Shown here: positions 31,553 to 40,924 of the stretch, one piece after another
Numbering within the stretch: position 1 is the stretch's first letter
How the letters are laid out: each line of letters starts with the position of its first letter
Source of the DNA: an uncultured Marinobacterium sp.
GTDB taxonomy: Bacteria; Pseudomonadota; Gammaproteobacteria; Pseudomonadales; Balneatricaceae
Length of the DNA: 64,000 nt
Direction: 5' to 3'
NCBI GenBank assembly: GCA_947501565.1
Contig: CANMWJ010000017.1
Location: 30,632-94,631, forward strand
Notes under the pieces: model-generated
What the model was told of the DNA's origin: nothing
Seen by the model: only the letters and a program-made list of their open reading frames with translations
Databases searched by the model: none
Made by a program: the position numbers and the translations under genes

Positions 31553-33046
31553 ATGATGATCGCTGACCTGCCGCCATACACCTTCGCCAAGAAAACGCTG
31601 TCACTGATAACCGCTATCAGTGACAGTCATATCCATGTACTTTGCTGTAGCGAAACAGATCCCACCAGCATCATAGAGCTGCAGCGGGTATATAAACGCC
31701 CTGCTGAACTCACAATGACGGACAAAGACGCACTGCTTCAGGCACAGAGCAGCGCTTACCAGGCACAGAGCGAAAACAGTTTCAGTAGCATCGACGCTCT
31801 GTCCAACGATGTCGATCTTGATCAGCTGGCCGACGAGATCCCAGAATCCGAAGACCTGCTCGAATCACAGGATGGCGCCCCCGTCATCCGCCTGATCAAC
31901 GCGCTGTTTGCTGAAGCGTTAAAACAGAGCGCGTCCGACATTCACATCGAAACCTTTGAGCGCAGCATGTCTGTACGGCTGCGCATCGACGGCACCCTGC
32001 GCGAGGTTTTTTCACCCCAGCGTGCCTTGGCTCCGCTGCTGATCTCGCGTATCAAAGTGATGGCGAAGCTGGACATTGCAGAGAAGCGTATTCCTCAGGA
32101 TGGTCGCATCAACCTGCGCATGGGCGGACACTCCATCGATGTGCGTATCTCAACCATTCCGTCCAACCATGGCGAGCGTGTGGTGATGCGTCTATTGGAT
32201 ACACAAGCCACGAAACTGGACTTTGACCACCTGGGAATGCCACCGGAGTGTGCCCATCAGTTTAAGGACATGTTGCGCCACCCCAACGGAATTATTCTGG
32301 TTACAGGCCCCACCGGCTCCGGTAAAACAACCACCCTGTACGCGGGGTTGAGCATCCTTAACGAGCGCAGCCGCAATATCCTCACGGTCGAAGATCCGAT
32401 CGAATATGCTTTGGAAGGTATCGGGCAAACCCAGGTCAACACCAAGGTTGATATGACCTTCGCGCGCGGCCTGCGTGCGATCCTGCGTCAGGACCCGGAC
32501 GTAGTAATGGTCGGTGAGATCCGTGATGCGGAGACAGCAGAAGTTGCCGTCCAGGCCAGTCTGACCGGACACTTGGTACTCTCAACCCTCCATACCAACG
32601 ATGCCGTCGGTGCCATCACCCGGCTGCAGGACCTGGGTGTGCAACCCTACCTGATCTCCTCCTCACTTTTGGGCGTTCTGGCCCAACGCCTGGTGCGCCG
32701 CTTATGCCCGAGCTGCAAGCAGCCGCATCAGGTCACCCATCAGGAAGCCCGGACACTGGACCATATGGCGCTGGAAGGTAAAACCGTCTTCGCGCCTAAC
32801 GGATGCCCTGACTGCCAGCAGTCGGGCTACCAGAGTCGTATCGGTATCTATGAGTTGCTGCAGATCACACCTGAGGTACGCGAACTGATCCATCAAGGTG
32901 CAGGCGAACAGCAGATTCTTCAGCACCTGAGCCCGCACACCACCTTCATGCAGCAGGAGGGCTTACGTCTGATCGAGGAAGGCGTGACGTCCATTGAGGA
33001 GGTGTTACGGACCGTACGCAAGGAAAACACCCATGCCATCGTTTGA
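31553..33046 (+). CDS. gspE: Type II secretion ATPase GspE
   Basis: 497-residue cytoplasmic ATPase powering pseudopilus assembly. Walker A is GPTGSGKTTTLYAGL (~residue 255), the Asp box ILTVEDPIEYALEG, Walker B VVMVGEIRDAETAEVAVQAS and the His box LSTLHTNDAVGA. The tetracysteine zinc site is CPSC plus CPDC (~385-425). Start ATG 31553 is followed at once by a second ATG; AAGGAG lies 12 bases upstream. The 3' end overlaps gspF by 14 bp. Confidence 0.96.
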   Translation: MMIADLPPYTFAKKTLSLITAISDSHIHVLCCSETDPTSIIELQRVYKRPAELTMTDKDALLQAQSSAYQAQSENSFSSIDALSNDVDLDQLADEIPESEDLLESQDGAPVIRLINALFAEALKQSASDIHIETFERSMSVRLRIDGTLREVFSPQRALAPLLISRIKVMAKLDIAEKRIPQDGRINLRMGGHSIDVRISTIPSNHGERVVMRLLDTQATKLDFDHLGMPPECAHQFKDMLRHPNGIILVTGPTGSGKTTTLYAGLSILNERSRNILTVEDPIEYALEGIGQTQVNTKVDMTFARGLRAILRQDPDVVMVGEIRDAETAEVAVQASLTGHLVLSTLHTNDAVGAITRLQDLGVQPYLISSSLLGVLAQRLVRRLCPSCKQPHQVTHQEARTLDHMALEGKTVFAPNGCPDCQQSGYQSRIGIYELLQITPEVRELIHQGAGEQQILQHLSPHTTFMQQEGLRLIEEGVTSIEEVLRTVRKENTHAIV

Positions 33047-34247
33047 GTATCAGGCGCTCACCGCTGCGGGCGCCAAACGCAAAGGTTTTATCGAGGCTGA
33101 CTCCGACCGCCTCGCACGACAAGCCCTGCGTGACGAAGGCTTGGTTCCGGTGCAGGTCGCACAATCCCACACCGGCGATAAACCACACCTTCGTTTCTCC
33201 TTACAACGTCCGGTCCCGGCGCAACAGGTAGCGCTCTTCGCCCGACAGTTGGCGACACTGGTTGATTCAGGCATTCCCGTCGAGGAAGCGCTGCTGGCAA
33301 CCGCCGACCAGACCCGCCATAAACGCCTGCGCAAAGCGATTCTGTCCGTACGCAGCCGGGTACGCGAGGGGCACACGCTGGCCGACAGCCTCGGCGAGCA
33401 TAAAGAGGTTTTCTCTGCGATATTCCGCTCCCTTATTCATGCGGGAGAACGCTCCGGTGACCTCGGCGTTATATTGAACCGGCTTGCCGAATATCTGGAA
33501 GAGGGGCAGAAATTACGCGCCACGCTGATGCAGGGCATGATCTATCCGATGGTGCTGACCGTGGTTGCTATCGGGGTGGTCGCCATCCTGATGAGTGTTG
33601 TCGTACCTAAAGTGGTCGCTCAGTTTGACCATGTCGACCAGCAGCTGCCGCTGCTCACCCAGATTCTGATCACCCTCAGCGACGCCATTCAGCAACACGG
33701 CATTGTCGCTTTATCCGCCCTAGTCGTAACCTTCCTGATTTCACGCGCTTTGCTCAGAAATGATCAGCGCAAGGCGCGCTGGCACAGCGTTCTGTTGAGA
33801 TTACCGATGGCATCACGTCTGATCATCGCAATCGAAAGCGCACGCCTGCTGCGTACCCTACATATATTAAGCGGCAGCGGCGTACCACTGCTGGATGCCA
33901 TCAACGTGGCTGCGAACACAGTGAGCAACCTCAAGGTTCGGGCCGCACTGGCAGATTCTGCACTTAAGGTGCAGGCAGGCAGCTCCCTGCACAAGGCGCT
34001 GACGGAACAAAAACTGTTTCCATCGATAGCGGTCTACATGATCGCCAACGGTGAAAAAACTGGCGAACTGGATCGTATGCTGGATAAAGCTGCTAGCACT
34101 CAGGAGCAGCAGCTAACCAGTACGTTCGGCATGTTCCTGGCACTGTTTGAGCCGGCACTAATCATCATTCTCGGCGGGGTCGTGTTATGCATCGTTCTAG
34201 CCATACTGCTGCCGATCCTGCAGCTAAACAATCTCAGTCCTCTTTAA
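33033..34247 (+). CDS. gspF: Type II secretion inner-membrane protein GspF
   Basis: 404 residues from ATG 33033 (MPSFEYQALTAAGAKRKGFI), the family N-terminus. The frame is open 13 codons higher, inside gspE. Two GspF cytoplasmic domains each precede membrane helices. The first has LARQLATLVDSGIPVEEALL; the second has ESARLLRTLHILSGSGVPLLDAI. The last helix is PALIIILGGVVLCIVLAILL. It is the platform protein that couples GspE to the pseudopilus. The ribosome binding site AAGGAAA is within the gspE end. Confidence 0.95.
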   Translation: MPSFEYQALTAAGAKRKGFIEADSDRLARQALRDEGLVPVQVAQSHTGDKPHLRFSLQRPVPAQQVALFARQLATLVDSGIPVEEALLATADQTRHKRLRKAILSVRSRVREGHTLADSLGEHKEVFSAIFRSLIHAGERSGDLGVILNRLAEYLEEGQKLRATLMQGMIYPMVLTVVAIGVVAILMSVVVPKVVAQFDHVDQQLPLLTQILITLSDAIQQHGIVALSALVVTFLISRALLRNDQRKARWHSVLLRLPMASRLIIAIESARLLRTLHILSGSGVPLLDAINVAANTVSNLKVRAALADSALKVQAGSSLHKALTEQKLFPSIAVYMIANGEKTGELDRMLDKAASTQEQQLTSTFGMFLALFEPALIIILGGVVLCIVLAILLPILQLNNLSPL

Positions 34248-34265
34248 CAAGGAGTTGTATACAGA

Positions 34266-34694
34266 ATGTCTAAAGGCCACCACACGCAAAAAGGCTTCAC
34301 GCTTCTCGAGATCATGGTCGTGATCGTAATTCTGGGACTGCTGGTTGCGATTGTCGCACCAAACGTACTGGAGAATCAGGATAAAGCGATGGTCGAAAAA
34401 GCCAAAGCGGATATCTCCCTGCTCGAACAGTCTCTGGATATGTACAAGCTGGATAACCACCGATACCCGAACACCGATCAGAACCTCGAAGCCCTGGTAG
34501 AGAAACCGGATTTCGGCCCGGAAGCAAAGAACTACCGTCGTGAAGGCTACATTAAACGCCTGCCGTCTGACCCTTGGGGTAACGCCTATCAGTACCTGTC
34601 GCCAGGTGAACATGGTGCGTTCGACCTCTATTCACTGGGGGCTGACGGTGCCGAAGGTGGGGAAGGCCTTGCTGCCGATATCACCAATTGGTAA
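34266..34694 (+). CDS. gspG: Major pseudopilin GspG
   Basis: 142-residue major pseudopilin. The prepilin peptidase site is KG|FTLLEIMVVIVILG with Glu5, followed by the hydrophobic helix. The C-terminal part carries DPWGNAYQYLSPGEHGAFDL and YSLGADG, the calcium-binding loop typical of GspG. An AAGGAG-like site (ACAAGGAG) precedes the ATG. The 3' end runs into the gspH start region. Confidence 0.96.
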   Translation: MSKGHHTQKGFTLLEIMVVIVILGLLVAIVAPNVLENQDKAMVEKAKADISLLEQSLDMYKLDNHRYPNTDQNLEALVEKPDFGPEAKNYRREGYIKRLPSDPWGNAYQYLSPGEHGAFDLYSLGADGAEGGEGLAADITNW

Positions 34695-35166
34695 GCGCCT
34701 GAACCAAGCTGGCTTCACGCTGCTGGAGCTGATGCTGGTTGTGCTGGTCGTTGGTCTGTTGAGCGGCGCGGTCGCCCACACCCTGTTACCGCCTCAATCT
34801 GTAGATGCCGACCGCCAGATACAGGTCATCCGGCACTATCTGCATCGGGTACAGCAGCGCGCGGTATTCTCCTCCACAGATCTGGGGGTGCTCTTTACCC
34901 CCTATGAGCTGGTTACTCTGCGTTATGACGAGAAAGGATGGGTAAAGGAAGCCGACACACGCCCGCTGGTTCTTGCAAGTGAACTCAGTCTGGAGCTGTT
35001 GGTTGACGGCCAGCGGACCAACCCGTTGTCCGCTAAGGAGATCCCCAACGCCACACCCCAGCTGTTTTTCTTCAGTGACGGACACTACAGCGACTTCCAG
35101 CTGGAGTTGTCAGGTAGCGATCATCACCTGCAGCTCAACGGCCTTCGCCCGTTACGTCAGGAATAA
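34657..35166 (+). CDS. gspH: Minor pseudopilin GspH (start uncertain)
   Basis: About 169 residues. The prepilin motif NQAG|FTLLELMLVVLVVG is clear. No ATG lies close upstream. Candidate starts inside gspG are GTG 34657 (used here), TTG 34669 or CTG 34672; the purine-rich GGGGAAGG at 34659-34666 best suits 34672 or slightly later. The exact start is therefore unknown, but the leader must be short. Ends 18 bp before gspI. Confidence 0.87.
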   Translation: MGKALLPISPIGKRLNQAGFTLLELMLVVLVVGLLSGAVAHTLLPPQSVDADRQIQVIRHYLHRVQQRAVFSSTDLGVLFTPYELVTLRYDEKGWVKEADTRPLVLASELSLELLVDGQRTNPLSAKEIPNATPQLFFFSDGHYSDFQLELSGSDHHLQLNGLRPLRQE

Positions 35167-35184
35167 TCCAGGACCGCCACATAA

Positions 35185-35535
35185 ATGCGTACACACCAAC
35201 ACGGTTTTACTCTTCTGGAAGTGCTTGTTGCTACGTTTATTTTTGCCGTGGCCGTCTCTGCGATGCTGAAGGTTTTAGGCGAAAGCGCCAAAACCCTGCA
35301 CCAGGTTGAACTGAAGCAGTTCGCCACCCTTACGGCCCACAACCAGCTCGCACTCTCCGCCCTGGGCAACAAACAGAGTAAGGGTTATACCACCAACGCC
35401 GGCTACGCCTTTGACTGGAAGCTCACCCGCTACCCTACACCCGACAAGCGAATTCAGCGTTACGAGATTATCGTGACCGAAAAAGACGACACTCGGGTCC
35501 TGGCGCATCTGAAAGCATTCCGGGGCAGCCAATGA
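35185..35535 (+). CDS. gspI: Minor pseudopilin GspI
   Basis: 116-residue minor pseudopilin with a very short leader: MRTHQHG|FTLLEVLVATFI. With GspJ and GspK it forms the pseudopilus tip complex. Its body (QFATLTAHNQLALSAL) is typical in length and sequence. It overlaps gspJ by four bases (ATGA), implying translational coupling. Confidence 0.93.
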   Translation: MRTHQHGFTLLEVLVATFIFAVAVSAMLKVLGESAKTLHQVELKQFATLTAHNQLALSALGNKQSKGYTTNAGYAFDWKLTRYPTPDKRIQRYEIIVTEKDDTRVLAHLKAFRGSQ

Positions 35536-36143
35536 GCAAACTGATCAGGCAACAGGGGCTTACCCTGCTAGAGCTGCTTGTCGCTGTTGCGATCATGGCG
35601 CTTATAGGGCTGGCGACAACAACCACGCTGAACACAACCATCAACAACGAAAAGGTTGTACGTGAGCGGGCCGAAGAGCTGGAGATGATGGGTTTTGCAC
35701 TGACGACTATACGCCAGGACCTGGAACAGATGATCAACAGATCCACCAGAAGTGCGTCCGGCATCAGCCAATCCACTCCGCCCCTGATCGGCCATCACAA
35801 CGCTGAGGAAAACCAGGGCCGGCTGCTGACCTTTACACGAACCGGGCGACGCTCACCGCCGGGCGCACTGCCCGGTAGCCGTTTGCAAAGGGTTCACTAC
35901 AGACTGGAAGACGATGAGCTGATTCGTATGTCCGCCCCTATCGCGTCCCCGCTGGATGAAGAGCTACCCAATAAACGCTATCTGGTGTCGGGCGTTCACA
36001 AGATCACACTGGCGTACCTCAACCAGACATGGCGCAAGCAGTGGTCGGTGCAGCAACCGTTCAACAGTCTGCCAGAAGCGATCCGTATCACTCTGCACAC
36101 TGAACGCTGGGGGGAGATCCAGCAGGTGGTGATGCTGCCATGA
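35532..36143 (+). CDS. gspJ: Minor pseudopilin GspJ
   Basis: 203 residues. Leader MSKLIRQQG|LTLLELLVAVAIMAL, with Leu rather than Phe at +1 and Glu5 kept. The body includes the family-like RQDLEQMINRSTR and GRLLTFTRTG. Together with GspI and GspK it caps the pseudopilus. It overlaps both neighbours by four bases. Confidence 0.93.
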   Translation: MSKLIRQQGLTLLELLVAVAIMALIGLATTTTLNTTINNEKVVRERAEELEMMGFALTTIRQDLEQMINRSTRSASGISQSTPPLIGHHNAEENQGRLLTFTRTGRRSPPGALPGSRLQRVHYRLEDDELIRMSAPIASPLDEELPNKRYLVSGVHKITLAYLNQTWRKQWSVQQPFNSLPEAIRITLHTERWGEIQQVVMLP

Positions 36144-37120
36144 ACAAACAGCTATACGCCCGCCAACAAGGCGCCGCACTGATCATGGTACTGCTGGTGA
36201 TGACGCTGGTGAGTATCCTCGCCGTCAACAGCAGTGATTACAGCCGTTACAACAGCGCACGGGTGCTTAACCAGTTCGACTTTGAGCAGGCGTACTGGTA
36301 CGCACTGGGCGCGGAAGAGCTGGCCCGTGAAGTGTTAGCACAAGACGCAAAAGCAAAGACAACCCACCTTAATCAGGACTGGGCAACACGTGATGCCATC
36401 CTCCCGGTCGACGGTGGGTCGCTTGAAGGTTCGATAAAAGACCGCAACAACTGCTTTAACGTCAACGCGCTGGCCAACGCCCCACTGAGCTCAGGCTCCC
36501 TACCCAATGCACACCTGCAGTTTAATGCCCTGATGAATACCCTGGAGGTACCACCAGATATCGGCGACAAGCTGCGTGAAGGCATACGGGACTGGACGGA
36601 CACGGATTTCACGCCGACAGGTTTCCAGGGCGTTGAGTTCGGTTTCAGCACCGAGAATCAGCTCGCATACCAGCCGCCAAATGCACCCATGTTTGATATC
36701 AGTGAACTGTGGCGGATAACCGATCTCCCCGCGGATACGGTACGGCCGCTGCTGCCCTATCTGTGTGTGTTACCCGACAGTCAGGCCCTCAGCATTAACG
36801 TCAATACGCTGGATACTCAACACAGCGTGCTGCTGGTCGGCATTCTGCAAAACCGGCTCACCGTGCCGGAAGCGCAGGAGATTCTGTTGCAACGCCCCAC
36901 GAACGGTTTCGCAACACTTGAAGAGTTCTGGAACCTTCCTCAACTGAAGGAGAAGGCGATTGCCGCGAAGGACAAGGCGAGCATTACCCTTAAATCCTCC
37001 CATTTCCGCACGGATATCGTCGTCACCTATCAAAATGCTCGAAGGGTTCAGCACGCTTGGTTTAAAATCGAAAACCAAAGCGTACGGACACTCGCACGGC
37101 AATATGGAGAGCGCCTTTGA
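36140..37120 (+). CDS. gspK: Minor pseudopilin GspK
   Basis: 326 residues, the largest pseudopilin. Leader QQG|AALIMVLLVMTLVSIL lacks Glu5, the normal feature of GspK at the pseudopilus tip. The body includes ALGAEELAREVL, then DRNNCFNVNALA, a calcium-site-like segment, and a SAM-like helical domain (LTVPEAQEILLQRP). It overlaps gspJ and gspL by four bases each. Confidence 0.94.
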   Translation: MNKQLYARQQGAALIMVLLVMTLVSILAVNSSDYSRYNSARVLNQFDFEQAYWYALGAEELAREVLAQDAKAKTTHLNQDWATRDAILPVDGGSLEGSIKDRNNCFNVNALANAPLSSGSLPNAHLQFNALMNTLEVPPDIGDKLREGIRDWTDTDFTPTGFQGVEFGFSTENQLAYQPPNAPMFDISELWRITDLPADTVRPLLPYLCVLPDSQALSINVNTLDTQHSVLLVGILQNRLTVPEAQEILLQRPTNGFATLEEFWNLPQLKEKAIAAKDKASITLKSSHFRTDIVVTYQNARRVQHAWFKIENQSVRTLARQYGERL

Positions 37121-38298
37121 AAAACCAGTTGTTTATCTGGCCATGTAATACGCCTGAAGATGCGATCCGCTGGCTCGAGTGGGACCGCAGCAGCTCACAG
37201 GTCCTGTCTCAGGGCCAACTCGAAAACGGATCAGCTCTGGCGCAGCTCCAGCCCCATGCCAGCCGCAATCAGGTCATTCTGCTTTTGCCGGGTTCTAGCT
37301 GCTTCTACACGCAGGTTCAGCTACCCAACACCAGCAAACAGGCGCAAACAGCGATCCCATTCATGCTGGAAGATAAACTCTGCCAGCCCATCGAAGACCT
37401 CCACATCGCACACAGGCCAATGGATTCCGCACTGAACAGGCAGGTGGTTGCTGTTGAGCATACCCTGATGCAAACGTGGATCGACGCATTTAATCAGGCA
37501 CAGATACAGCTGGAAACCATCACCCCGGACTATTTAGCGCTCCCACTGCAGCCCGACTACGCAACCCTGCTGCATGCGGGCCCGGAGCTGGTGTGTCGTT
37601 ATCCTCAGCACGCCGCATCGATGCCTGCGGCGACATTCCAGCAGTGGCAGCCCCTTTTACCAGAGGTAAGTACGGTCAACGAACTAGGGGGTGGGGCTAC
37701 CTGTGAGAACAGCACATCGTCTGATTCGGCACACGCTGCACTTGCGAGCTTAGCTTCTGGCTTTAATCCCAAGGATCTGGTCAATCTACGGCAGGCACAA
37801 TACCTTCCACAGGGACAACTGAGTGTATGGGGCAGCAAACTCAAGCTCGCCGCTGCATTAGCAGCAATCGCCCTGTGCGCGCAATTTGCCATTTTTAAGA
37901 TGGAGAGCGCCAAATTGCAGCAGCAGATCACAGACTACGATACACAGGTCAAACAGGTCTTTGTGTCTGCGTTTCCCGAAACCCGGCGGGTGATCAACCC
38001 ACGCAGCCAGATGAAGGCCAAGCTGGCTCAAATGAAGCGCGGAAGCGGCAATTTTCGTTTTCTGGAGATTATGAACCAGGCCGCGCCCACCCTGGCGAAC
38101 GCCCAAGGTATAAAACTTGAACAGATCCGTTATCTGCAGAAGGATAATGCGGTCAAACTAACCCTGTCCGCACCGGACTTTGAGAGCATCAACAACCTGC
38201 AAAGTGCCCTAAACAGCAAGAGCTTACGTGCAGAGCCTGGCGCCTATCAGCAAACAGGCAGCAATCAGGTGAGCGCCCAGATCACTCTACAGGATTAA
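37117..38298 (+). CDS. gspL: Type II secretion assembly-platform protein GspL
   Basis: 393 residues. The N-terminal cytoplasmic actin-like domain (~1-235), which binds GspE, contains LLLPGSSCFYTQVQLPNTSK and TAIPFMLEDKL. One membrane helix (KLAAALAAIALCAQFAIF, ~248-266) follows. The periplasmic ferredoxin-like domain forms the C-terminus. Its length is typical. It overlaps gspK by four bases. Confidence 0.93.
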   Translation: MKNQLFIWPCNTPEDAIRWLEWDRSSSQVLSQGQLENGSALAQLQPHASRNQVILLLPGSSCFYTQVQLPNTSKQAQTAIPFMLEDKLCQPIEDLHIAHRPMDSALNRQVVAVEHTLMQTWIDAFNQAQIQLETITPDYLALPLQPDYATLLHAGPELVCRYPQHAASMPAATFQQWQPLLPEVSTVNELGGGATCENSTSSDSAHAALASLASGFNPKDLVNLRQAQYLPQGQLSVWGSKLKLAAALAAIALCAQFAIFKMESAKLQQQITDYDTQVKQVFVSAFPETRRVINPRSQMKAKLAQMKRGSGNFRFLEIMNQAAPTLANAQGIKLEQIRYLQKDNAVKLTLSAPDFESINNLQSALNSKSLRAEPGAYQQTGSNQVSAQITLQD

Positions 38299-38302
38299 CG
38301 TG

Positions 38303-38773
38303 ATGCTTAAGAACGCCCTCTCCAACCTTTCCAGGTCCGAACGTCAGCGCCTCACCATTGCAGCTGTGATTATCGTATTGCTGGCGGGTTACCTGCTGGT
38401 ATGGCAACCCGCAGTAAAACAACACACCGCTCTGCAGCACACTCTGGCACAAAAACAGCTGTTACTTAGCTGGATGCAGAATGCGGCACAGGAGGTAAAA
38501 CGTGCGGGACAAACTCAGACACTGGCAGTCAGAGGATCACTACAGCAATACATCAGCCAGCAGGCACAACGCCACAAACTTAAAATTGCCCGCCTGCAAA
38601 CAACAAAATCTGGCGGCGTCCTTCTGCAACTGGATAAGGTCAGATTCAATGCGCTCACTGATTTCCTGAACCAGCTTGCTCAACAAGGCCTGTCTCTCGA
38701 GCAGGTGGCGATCAACCGGGGAGATAGTCAGGGCATTGTCTCAACCCGAATTACATTTGGAGCGCTACAGTGA
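38303..38773 (+). CDS. gspM: Type II secretion protein GspM
   Basis: 156 residues from ATG 38303; an in-frame GTG directly before it (38300) is an alternative, with AGGATT just ahead. A cytoplasmic tail rich in Arg is followed by one membrane helix (LTIAAVIIVLLAGYLLVW) and a periplasmic ferredoxin-like domain. It stabilises GspL. It overlaps gspN by four bases. Confidence 0.9.
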   Translation: MLKNALSNLSRSERQRLTIAAVIIVLLAGYLLVWQPAVKQHTALQHTLAQKQLLLSWMQNAAQEVKRAGQTQTLAVRGSLQQYISQQAQRHKLKIARLQTTKSGGVLLQLDKVRFNALTDFLNQLAQQGLSLEQVAINRGDSQGIVSTRITFGALQ

Positions 38774-39528
38774 AGTGGTTTACCGGTGTTCTGCTGTTTA
38801 TCTGCGTCTATCTGCTGGCGTTGCTCATTAATTTCCCAGTTCAGCAGCACCTGGCCGCCACCGTACCGCCCGCCATCCAACTGGCGAAAACCGAAGGCAA
38901 TCTCTTAGGCGGTACAACTGAGATGTCGGCGCTTTCCGGCACCGTAACGGGTTCAATCCGCTGGAGCTTCGACTATACCTCTTTGCTGAACCTGGCCCCC
39001 GCTTTCGAGCTGTCCGGCAATCTGGACGAAGCGGAGTTGAACGCAAAGCTCGTCACCAATCTGTTACTTAGTGACCCTGTTTTACACAACACCAAAGCCT
39101 ACCTAAGCCTGTCAAACCTCAGCAGTACCCAAAGGCTACCTGTTGATCTGCGAGGAGAGGTGGTACTCGCTCTCGACCCTCTGGTTATCAATGAAAACAG
39201 CTGCGAAAGCCTGAATGGCACCCTGCACATCAACAACCTGAACTCATCCGATCTTCCGGTCGTCGCAAAGATAGGAAACGTCACAAGCTCGGTATTGTGC
39301 AACAACAATACACTGGCCCTGGATAGTCGCTTCTCCGGGGGAGCCTTAAGTGGCTATAGCCGATTACAGCTTAGCGACAACAACCGGTATACGCACAACC
39401 TGCAGCTCCACACCTCACTGCAGGAGCTTCAGGCGCTTCTCAACCCAGTTGCAGGCCCTCCCAGCAGCAGTGGCACCTACCGAAAATCATATCGAGGGGC
39501 TTTGGATAAACTTTACTCAAACTTATGA
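38770..39528 (+). CDS. gspN: Type II secretion protein GspN
   Basis: 252 residues. One N-terminal membrane helix (WFTGVLLFICVYLLALLINF) is followed by a periplasmic beta-rich domain (GTVTGSIRWSFDYTSLL, ELSGNLDEAELNAKLV). GspN is present in only some T2SS loci and its role is less well defined. Two cysteines (~138 and ~178) could form a disulfide. Last gene of the operon; no gspO prepilin peptidase follows, so pseudopilin processing must rely on a peptidase gene elsewhere. Confidence 0.88.
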   Translation: MKWFTGVLLFICVYLLALLINFPVQQHLAATVPPAIQLAKTEGNLLGGTTEMSALSGTVTGSIRWSFDYTSLLNLAPAFELSGNLDEAELNAKLVTNLLLSDPVLHNTKAYLSLSNLSSTQRLPVDLRGEVVLALDPLVINENSCESLNGTLHINNLNSSDLPVVAKIGNVTSSVLCNNNTLALDSRFSGGALSGYSRLQLSDNNRYTHNLQLHTSLQELQALLNPVAGPPSSSGTYRKSYRGALDKLYSNL

Positions 39529-39594
39529 CTCTTTATCGAAAATAGATTCCGATGTGGTTTGAGATCATCAACGCCTGAGTTAGCCGCGTAAGAC

Positions 39595-39624
39595 AAAAAA
39601 CCGACCCCAGAGGGTCGGTTTTTT
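39595..39624. terminator. Bidirectional terminator between gspN and pspF
   Basis: A6-CCGACCC-CAGA-GGGTCGG-T6, a 7-bp stem with flanking A and T runs between converging genes. Confidence 0.92.
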
Positions 39625-39646
39625 ATTGTCTGCGCGTCCGGATAAC

Positions 39647-40717
39647 TTACGAGGCCGTATCCCCCTGCGCCGCCAGATAACGCTTCAGCGGCAGCATCTC
39701 ATGTTTACGCAGGTAACTGCGCAGCTGATGATAGGTTAAGCCCAGGCTGGCTGCAGTTTCACGCTGGTTGAAATGACTCTGCTCCAGCGCCGCTTCCAGC
39801 ATCTGCTTTTCCAGCACGCGCATCTGGTCAGGCAAGCTGAGGCCTTCTGGGGAAAACACACCTTGCTCCGCCGACGAATGTTTTTCCTCTACCGGGATAG
39901 CCATTCGCTCATCAGATGCCTCAGCCCCAAGCTTCTGCCACGCGGCCTGAAACGGATTAATCACCACATCATCGACCGGTGCATCCTCCTCACGGCTGCG
40001 GTAAACACTGCGCTCCACCACATTCTTCAACTCGCGGATATTACCCGGCCAGGGGTGCTCATTCAGCTGCTGCACCGCCCGGTCACCGAAGCCGGGAAAA
40101 TAGGCGCGTCCCAGCTCCAGACACATCCCCAGCGCAAAATGCTCGGCCAGCTCCAGAATATCCTCCTGCCGGTAGCGCAGCGGCGGCAGATTCACTACGT
40201 CAAACGCCAGCCGATCGAGCAGATCCGCACGGAACTTCCCCTCATCCGCCAAACGCGGGATATCCTCGTTGGTGGCTGCGATCAGACGCACATCTACCCG
40301 GATCGTCTGCTGGCCACCAACACGCTCAAACTCGCCATATTCGATCACGCGCAGCAGCTGCTCCTGCACCCGCATCGAGCAGGTCGCCAGCTCATCCAGA
40401 AACAGGGTACCACCGTCGGCACGTTCGAAACGCCCATAGTGACGTTTGCTCGCCCCGGTGAACGCCCCTGCCTCGTGCCCGAACAACTCACTCTCCAGCA
40501 GACTTTCACTCATCGCCGCACAGTTGATCTTCAGAAACGGCTGATCCCATCGGGTTGACAGGTAATGCAAACGTTCGGCGATCAACTCCTTGCCCGTGCC
40601 CCGCTCACCCAGCACCAGTACCGGTTTATTTAACGGCGCCAGGCTTGAGACCTGATCGATCACATCCATCAACAAGGGCGCTGAACCAATAATTGGCTGA
40701 CGCTTCGACTGACTCAT
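39647..40717 (-). CDS. pspF: Sigma-54-dependent phage shock activator PspF
   Basis: 356-residue AAA+ enhancer-binding protein activating the psp promoter. It has no N-terminal receiver domain, as usual for PspF. Walker A is LGERGTGKELIAERLH; the sigma-54 contact loop is ESELFGHEAGAFTGASKR (GAFTGA present); Walker B is GGTLFLDELA. The C-terminal Fis-type helix-turn-helix is RETAASLGLTYHQLRSYLRK. PspA inhibits it by direct binding in known systems. It is divergent from pspA across 207 bp that must carry its enhancer sites. Confidence 0.95.
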   Translation of the reverse strand: MSQSKRQPIIGSAPLLMDVIDQVSSLAPLNKPVLVLGERGTGKELIAERLHYLSTRWDQPFLKINCAAMSESLLESELFGHEAGAFTGASKRHYGRFERADGGTLFLDELATCSMRVQEQLLRVIEYGEFERVGGQQTIRVDVRLIAATNEDIPRLADEGKFRADLLDRLAFDVVNLPPLRYRQEDILELAEHFALGMCLELGRAYFPGFGDRAVQQLNEHPWPGNIRELKNVVERSVYRSREEDAPVDDVVINPFQAAWQKLGAEASDERMAIPVEEKHSSAEQGVFSPEGLSLPDQMRVLEKQMLEAALEQSHFNQRETAASLGLTYHQLRSYLRKHEMLPLKRYLAAQGDTAS

Positions 40718-40856
40718 AAAGCTATCTTTTAGTTATTTAAACTATTCAATAGCCATACTAGCCTTCAAAATTCGATATGTCACCCACCACACCAGCCCCT
40801 CCAACGCCCTAAAAAACCACTAAAATTCAGTAAGTTAATAAACAGATCATAAAACA

Positions 40857-40872
40857 TGGCACGGCAATCGCT
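40857..40872 (+). promoter_or_regulatory. Sigma-54 promoter of pspABC
   Basis: TGGCACGGCAATCGCT matches TGGCAC-N5-TTGC except for one base at the -12 box (TCGC); the invariant GG (-24) and GC (-12) are spaced correctly. It lies ~50 bp upstream of the pspA ATG and downstream of divergent pspF, as in enterobacteria. The rest of the 207-bp gap is AT-rich; the PspF enhancer sites were not resolved by eye. Confidence 0.85.
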
Positions 40873-40924
40873 ATATACAGGGAAAGCCAACAAACGACCC
40901 CGAGTCGATTAAAAGGAGACGATC

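Noticed and set aside
22600..39528. Genomic island or prophage carrying the TSP3-T2SS block
   Set aside because: No integrase, transposase, flanking repeats or tRNA junction was seen; accessory character is suggested only by gene type and AT-rich gaps.
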